From: Candidatus Pantoea edessiphila
GTDB taxonomy: Bacteria > Pseudomonadota > Gammaproteobacteria > Enterobacterales > Enterobacteriaceae
Direction of reading: 5' to 3'
NCBI RefSeq assembly: GCF_002933335.1
Contig: NZ_PDKS01000005.1
Coordinates: 1-64,000 of the forward strand
DNA length: 64,000 bases
The translations under genes and the position numbers were made by a program. Under the pieces are notes generated by a model. The model saw only the letters and a program-made list of their open reading frames with translations, was not told the origin of the DNA and did not search any database. Positions 60,474-64,000 of this stretch are shown here, in pieces. Positions within the stretch are counted from its first letter, which is position 1, and each line of letters begins with the position of its first letter.

Positions 60474-61292
60474 ATGAAAAAGCGCAACATGAAATTCCTT
60501 AATTTAGTTTTGTTGGGTGGAGAAACAGAAAAAAAATTGCAAGCAGCACATAAAGCTGGTTTTGATCAAGTTGAAATTTGGCGAAAAGATATACAAAACA
60601 ACTCCTATGGTATTTCTTCTATTATGAAAGTTGCAATTCAAAAAGGAATAGGTTTTACAAATTTGCAAGTGTTGAGAGATTTTGCAGGTATACCTAATGG
60701 ACAGCATAAACAGAAAAGAGAAGAATTACGTCAATTTATTCAACTTGCACAATCAATCGGTTGTGATGCAATTCAAGCGCCTGCTAGTACTCGAGAAGAT
60801 TGTCTTGTAGATAAAATAGATAAAGATTTACTTTGGATGGCATCAGAAGCAATTAGATATAAGATGAAAATAATGTACGAACCTATGTCTTGGAGCACTG
60901 TTGATAATACACTACCATTAGCATGGGAACGTATAAAAAGATTAGATCAACCTAATATTGGATTAGTAGTAGATTTATTTCATATTTATGCTTCTGGAGG
61001 AAATGCTTTTCAATTAGATGGTATTCCAGAGGATCGCATTTATGAAGTACAATTGTGTGACATTGCTTCGAAACCACCTAAAGACAAAAATAGTTTAATT
61101 AATTTAGCACGCCACGAACGTCAACTTCCAGGCAAGGGAATTATTGAAATTGAAAGTTTTATAGACAAATTAAAGAGCATAGAATACCAAGGTCCTATTG
61201 GCATTGAAGTATTTAATGATCAACTCAAATGTTTGCCTCCATATGAAGTTGCTAAACAAGCATGGTCTGCTCTAAATTATTATTGGCCTTGA
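60474..61292 (+). CDS. TIM-barrel sugar isomerase/3-dehydroshikimate dehydratase-like protein
   Basis: A 272-residue protein of the xylose-isomerase-like (AP endonuclease 2) superfamily. A metal quartet is visible: E136 (MYEPMSW), D167 (VVDLFH), Q193 (EVQLCD) and E245 (GIEVFND). The C-terminal segment RHERQLPGKG...GPIGIEVFND closely resembles bacterial 3-dehydroshikimate dehydratases (QuiC/AsbF type), which make protocatechuate; other members are sugar epimerases. Hydroxypyruvate isomerase fits poorly. AAGGA precedes the ATG; a second ATG at 60489 may be the true start. It sits where E. coli has slmA, between dut and yicC/pyrE, so it is not part of the ancestral order. Substrate unproven. Confidence 0.7.
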   Translation: MKKRNMKFLNLVLLGGETEKKLQAAHKAGFDQVEIWRKDIQNNSYGISSIMKVAIQKGIGFTNLQVLRDFAGIPNGQHKQKREELRQFIQLAQSIGCDAIQAPASTREDCLVDKIDKDLLWMASEAIRYKMKIMYEPMSWSTVDNTLPLAWERIKRLDQPNIGLVVDLFHIYASGGNAFQLDGIPEDRIYEVQLCDIASKPPKDKNSLINLARHERQLPGKGIIEIESFIDKLKSIEYQGPIGIEVFNDQLKCLPPYEVAKQAWSALNYYWP

Positions 61293-61358
61293 TTTGATCA
61301 ATGTTTATATGAAGTTACAATATAAACAAATAAAGCATATATTTGTTGAGTATTATTC

Positions 61359-62219
61359 TTATTCGATATTTTGAATTTGTTCTCTTATTTGTTCAATCAA
61401 TACTTTTAATTCGATTGCACAGATAGTAATATTTGAATTAACAGACTTAGATATTATAGTATTAGATTCTCGGCTAAGTTCTTGCATCATAAAATCTAGC
61501 CTTCTACCTACAGCTCCTTGCATAGTTAAAATATTAAATGTTTCTTTTATATGGATATCTAAACGATCTAATTCCTCGGTTATATCAATTCGTTGGGTTA
61601 TTAAAAATAATTCTTGTTCAATTTTATAATTTTCTGATTGAATATCTGCATTGTTTATTTTTTCTAAAATTCGTTTGTGTTGTAATTGTAAAACTTCTGG
61701 TATATAACGGCGTATTTTATCTATTTCGATTTCTATTTTTTTTAATTTTTCTTCAATTAAATATTGAAGTACGACTCCTTCTTTTTCGCGCATTTTAATT
61801 AGATTATTTAGTGCATTATCCATTGAATTTAATATTTCACAATCCATTATTACATCATTTTTTTTATCAGATATAACACCCGGCCAACGTAGAATTTCAA
61901 GAGGATTTATAATAACTTCATTGACTTGTTTTTTTATTTTATAAGCAGCATCTATTATTTGCTTAACTAATTCTTGATTTATATTTAATTCAGGAAAACA
62001 TTTTTGATCAATTTCAAAATTCAAGGTACATTCTATTCTACCACGCGTCAATCGTTGTCTAATATTTTTTCTAATTTTTGATTCTAATCTTTTTAGATAA
62101 TCTGGTAAATGAATATATATTTCTAGATATCGCTGATTAACTGAACGAAATTCCCAATGCAGGCTACCCTGTTTGCTTTTTTCTTTATAGCTAGAGTAAG
62201 CAGTCATACTATTAGTCAT
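61359..62219 (-). CDS. yicC: YicC-family endoribonuclease
   Basis: A 286-residue protein (E. coli 287) of the YicC family, recently recognised as endoribonucleases. The N-terminal MTNSMTAYSS and the C-terminal block GRRLDFMMQELSRESNTIISKS are the conserved signatures. Divergent from pyrE and near it, as in E. coli (pyrE-rph-yicC), with rph lost. Confidence 0.94.
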   Translation of the reverse strand: MTNSMTAYSSYKEKSKQGSLHWEFRSVNQRYLEIYIHLPDYLKRLESKIRKNIRQRLTRGRIECTLNFEIDQKCFPELNINQELVKQIIDAAYKIKKQVNEVIINPLEILRWPGVISDKKNDVIMDCEILNSMDNALNNLIKMREKEGVVLQYLIEEKLKKIEIEIDKIRRYIPEVLQLQHKRILEKINNADIQSENYKIEQELFLITQRIDITEELDRLDIHIKETFNILTMQGAVGRRLDFMMQELSRESNTIISKSVNSNITICAIELKVLIEQIREQIQNIE

Positions 62220-62565
62220 AATCTATGCTCATAATTATAATTTTAAAACAAACATTTCTATATTATACAATAACACAATTAAAACCAAAGATATAAAATA
62301 TAATTAGTATTTTTATAAAAATTTATTATTATGTAAAATATTTTTATTTATTATATATTGTAATAATTTAATAGTTGGATATTTAAATATTTATTTTATA
62401 ATGAAATATATTACAATGTAAAAATAAAGAGGAGTCATCAATATAATTTTTTGTTTTTTAGTGATTAAATATCATTTTAATGACATATTAATTAAATAAA
62501 TATAGTCAGTTCTCTTAAATTAGTATTCTGATAATAGAACTGAACAAATTTTAATGGAATATAAA
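62220..62565. other. Spacer yicC-pyrE (divergent)
   Basis: 346 AT-rich bases between divergent genes, at the position of rph in E. coli. No remnant was recognised, and no pyrE attenuator-like leader (a UTP-sensing U-tract with terminator) could be seen. Confidence 0.45.
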
Positions 62566-63192
62566 ATGGAAGATTGGAAATATAAATTTATTGAATTTGC
62601 ACTTAGTAGACAATTAATAAAATTTGGACATTTTACTTTAAAATCTGGCAGAAAAAGTCCTTATTTTTTTAATACAGGTTTATTGTCAAATGGCAGTGAT
62701 ATTGCAAAATTAGGATATTTCTATGCAACATTATTAATAAATAGTAAAATTGAGTTTGATGTATTATTTGGCTTGGCTTATAAAGGAATTCCAATTGTTA
62801 TCTCTACGGCTATAGCTTTAGCCAAATATTATAAAATTAAAACTCCCTATTGTTTTAATAGAAAAGAAGTTAAAGATCACGGTGAAGGTGGTTTATTAAT
62901 AGGAAATCCTTTATATGGAAAAATAATTTTAGTAGATGATGTAATAACTACAGGGAAAAGCATTTCTGAATCTGTTAATATTATGAATATTTATAACGCA
63001 AATTTAATTGGTATATTAATTTCACTCGATAGACAAGAGACTAAATTTAATAATGCAATTGCAACTGGTCATCAACATACAGTGCTCTCTATAATTACTC
63101 TATCTGATTTAGTAGACTATCTAAAAACAAAACAAAATATGTCTAATAATTTAAAATTTATTTACTCTTATCAAGATACTTATGGAATATAA
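62566..63192 (+). CDS. pyrE: Orotate phosphoribosyltransferase
   Basis: Joins orotate and PRPP to OMP in pyrimidine synthesis. The PRPP-binding loop is ILVDDVITTG, and the flexible catalytic loop FNRKEVKDHGEGG is intact. ATG 62566 gives 208 residues with the same seven residues before FIEFAL as E. coli, and has TGGAA upstream; an in-frame ATG at 62554 is less likely. Confidence 0.95.
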   Translation: MEDWKYKFIEFALSRQLIKFGHFTLKSGRKSPYFFNTGLLSNGSDIAKLGYFYATLLINSKIEFDVLFGLAYKGIPIVISTAIALAKYYKIKTPYCFNRKEVKDHGEGGLLIGNPLYGKIILVDDVITTGKSISESVNIMNIYNANLIGILISLDRQETKFNNAIATGHQHTVLSIITLSDLVDYLKTKQNMSNNLKFIYSYQDTYGI

Positions 63193-63384
63193 TATCTTTT
63201 AAATATATTAATTGCTTGTTATTCTATAACATAAATTGTTATACAATTTTCATTTTATTATTTTACATTAAAGTGCTTTAGATTTAAGAAAGTCGATATA
63301 ATTTAATTTAAGTGTACATGTATAGACTGAAAATATTAAAAATTATGTTACTTAATATTTAAGTTAATAACTAAATTATTACAT

Positions 63385-64000
63385 TTACTTGATTATATAA
63401 TCACGAAGTTTACAACCAACTATTTCAACTGGGTGTTTTCTAATTAATTCATTTATATCCCGCAATTGCTCATTATTAATCATATTGTTATCTTTATATG
63501 ATTTTCCTAAATCACCTGATTCTAATGTCTCTATAAAACCTTTTAACAAAGGAATTGCTTGAGAAGAAAACAAATAATTACCATATTCAGCAGTATCAGA
63601 TATAACTAGATTCATTTCGTAAAGACGTTTACGAGCGATTGTGTTTGCAATAAGAGGTAGTTCATATAGAGATTCATAGTAAGCTGATTCTGCTTTGATA
63701 CCAACATTCAACATAGTTTCAAATGTTAATTCGATTCCAGATTTTAACATCGCAACCATTATTACACCATTATCATAGTATTCTTGTTCTGACATTTCTC
63801 TATTATATGTATTTAAAAATTTCTCAAATACAGTATTACGAGTTTGTTCTCTCCAAATAAGTAAATTTTTATCATTGTTTCTCCAATCTATCATCATATT
63901 AGAAGAAAAATCACCAGAAATAATCTCATCCATATGTTTATGGAATAATGGAGTCAAAATATTTTTTAATTTTTCAGAAAGGTAATATGCACGAATTTTT
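63385..64000 (-). CDS. ilvC: Ketol-acid reductoisomerase, C-terminal part (runs off the window)
   Basis: Catalyses the isomerisation and NADPH-dependent reduction step of isoleucine and valine synthesis. About 205 residues of the C-terminal knotted helical domain are visible, including [39 protein letters not shown] and [11 protein letters not shown], typical of the long class-II enzyme of Enterobacterales. The frame is open to the window edge (it reads [12 protein letters not shown] there), so the start is outside. A TTG at 63957 is internal, not a start. Confidence 0.96.
   Translation of the reverse strand, partial: KIRAYYLSEKLKNILTPLFHKHMDEIISGDFSSNMMIDWRNNDKNLLIWREQTRNTVFEKFLNTYNREMSEQEYYDNGVIMVAMLKSGIELTFETMLNVGIKAESAYYESLYELPLIANTIARKRLYEMNLVISDTAEYGNYLFSSQAIPLLKGFIETLESGDLGKSYKDNNMINNEQLRDINELIRKHPVEIVGCKLRDYIIK

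Noticed and set aside
60474-61292. Hydroxypyruvate isomerase (hyi), which would link to glyoxylate from the hpx route
   Set aside because: The N-terminal and substrate-loop regions differ from Hyi, while the C-terminal RHERQLPGKG...EVFND fits dehydroshikimate-dehydratase-like proteins better; no gcl or glxR nearby.
63385-63957. A separate 190-residue gene starting at TTG 63957
   Set aside because: The ilvC frame continues upstream to the window edge with conserved sequence, so this TTG is internal.

Overview
The window is about 64 kb of very AT-rich, gene-dense DNA. Almost every gene is an ortholog of an Enterobacterales (E. coli-like) gene, in E. coli-like blocks and relative orientations, but with most neighbours deleted and AT-rich spacers left behind. 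Together with an rRNA 16S gene cut off from any 23S gene, a DnaX reduced to its clamp-loader part, and visible gene remains, this indicates an obligate insect endosymbiont of the Gammaproteobacteria. The gene set (cyoABCDE, riboflavin genes, ilvC, nitrogen-recycling genes) fits best with Candidatus Blochmannia of carpenter ants; that name is an inference.

Layout: 1-126 is the 3' end of 16S rRNA; then rnhA/dnaQ (245-1502). 1757-9623 holds seven purine-catabolism (hpx) genes: hpxA-hpxB forward, hpxW-hpxX-hpxY reverse, hpxJ-hpxK forward. 10374-31985 is the ybaL-hemH-adk-htpG-ybaB-dnaX-(hha remnant)-ffs-mdlB-mdlA-ppiD-hupB-lon-clpX-clpP-tig-bolA block. 33000-39217 is cyoABCDE-yajR. 39237-48554 is a ThiI rhodanese remnant, dxs, thiL-nusB-ribH-ribD and secF-secD-yajC. 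49091-56473 holds brnQ, proC, purK-purE, cysS, folD and tRNA-Arg(UCU). 57075-64000 holds coaD, mutM, rpmG-rpmB, dut, a TIM-barrel isomerase/dehydratase-like gene, yicC, pyrE and the 3' part of ilvC.

The most interesting content is the hpx set. Read with the Klebsiella Hpx pathway, it describes a route from allantoin through allantoate, ureidoglycine, oxalurate and oxamate to oxalate, releasing ammonia and glycine without passing through urea. No urate-oxidising genes (hpxO/T/Q), no hpxFGHI transcarbamylase branch, no hpxZ, no permease and no regulator are seen here, so the host or another locus would have to supply allantoin. All seven frames are intact in a genome that is visibly losing genes, which argues for selection on nitrogen recycling.

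Other notable items are a frameshifted hha/YmoA-family pseudogene at its ancestral position, a stand-alone ThiI rhodanese domain broken by a ten-A tract between yajR and dxs, a 3-dehydroshikimate-dehydratase-like gene between dut and yicC, a well preserved sigma-32 promoter before lon, an imperfect duplication of the ybaL leader, and many short tandem duplications confined mainly to spacers.
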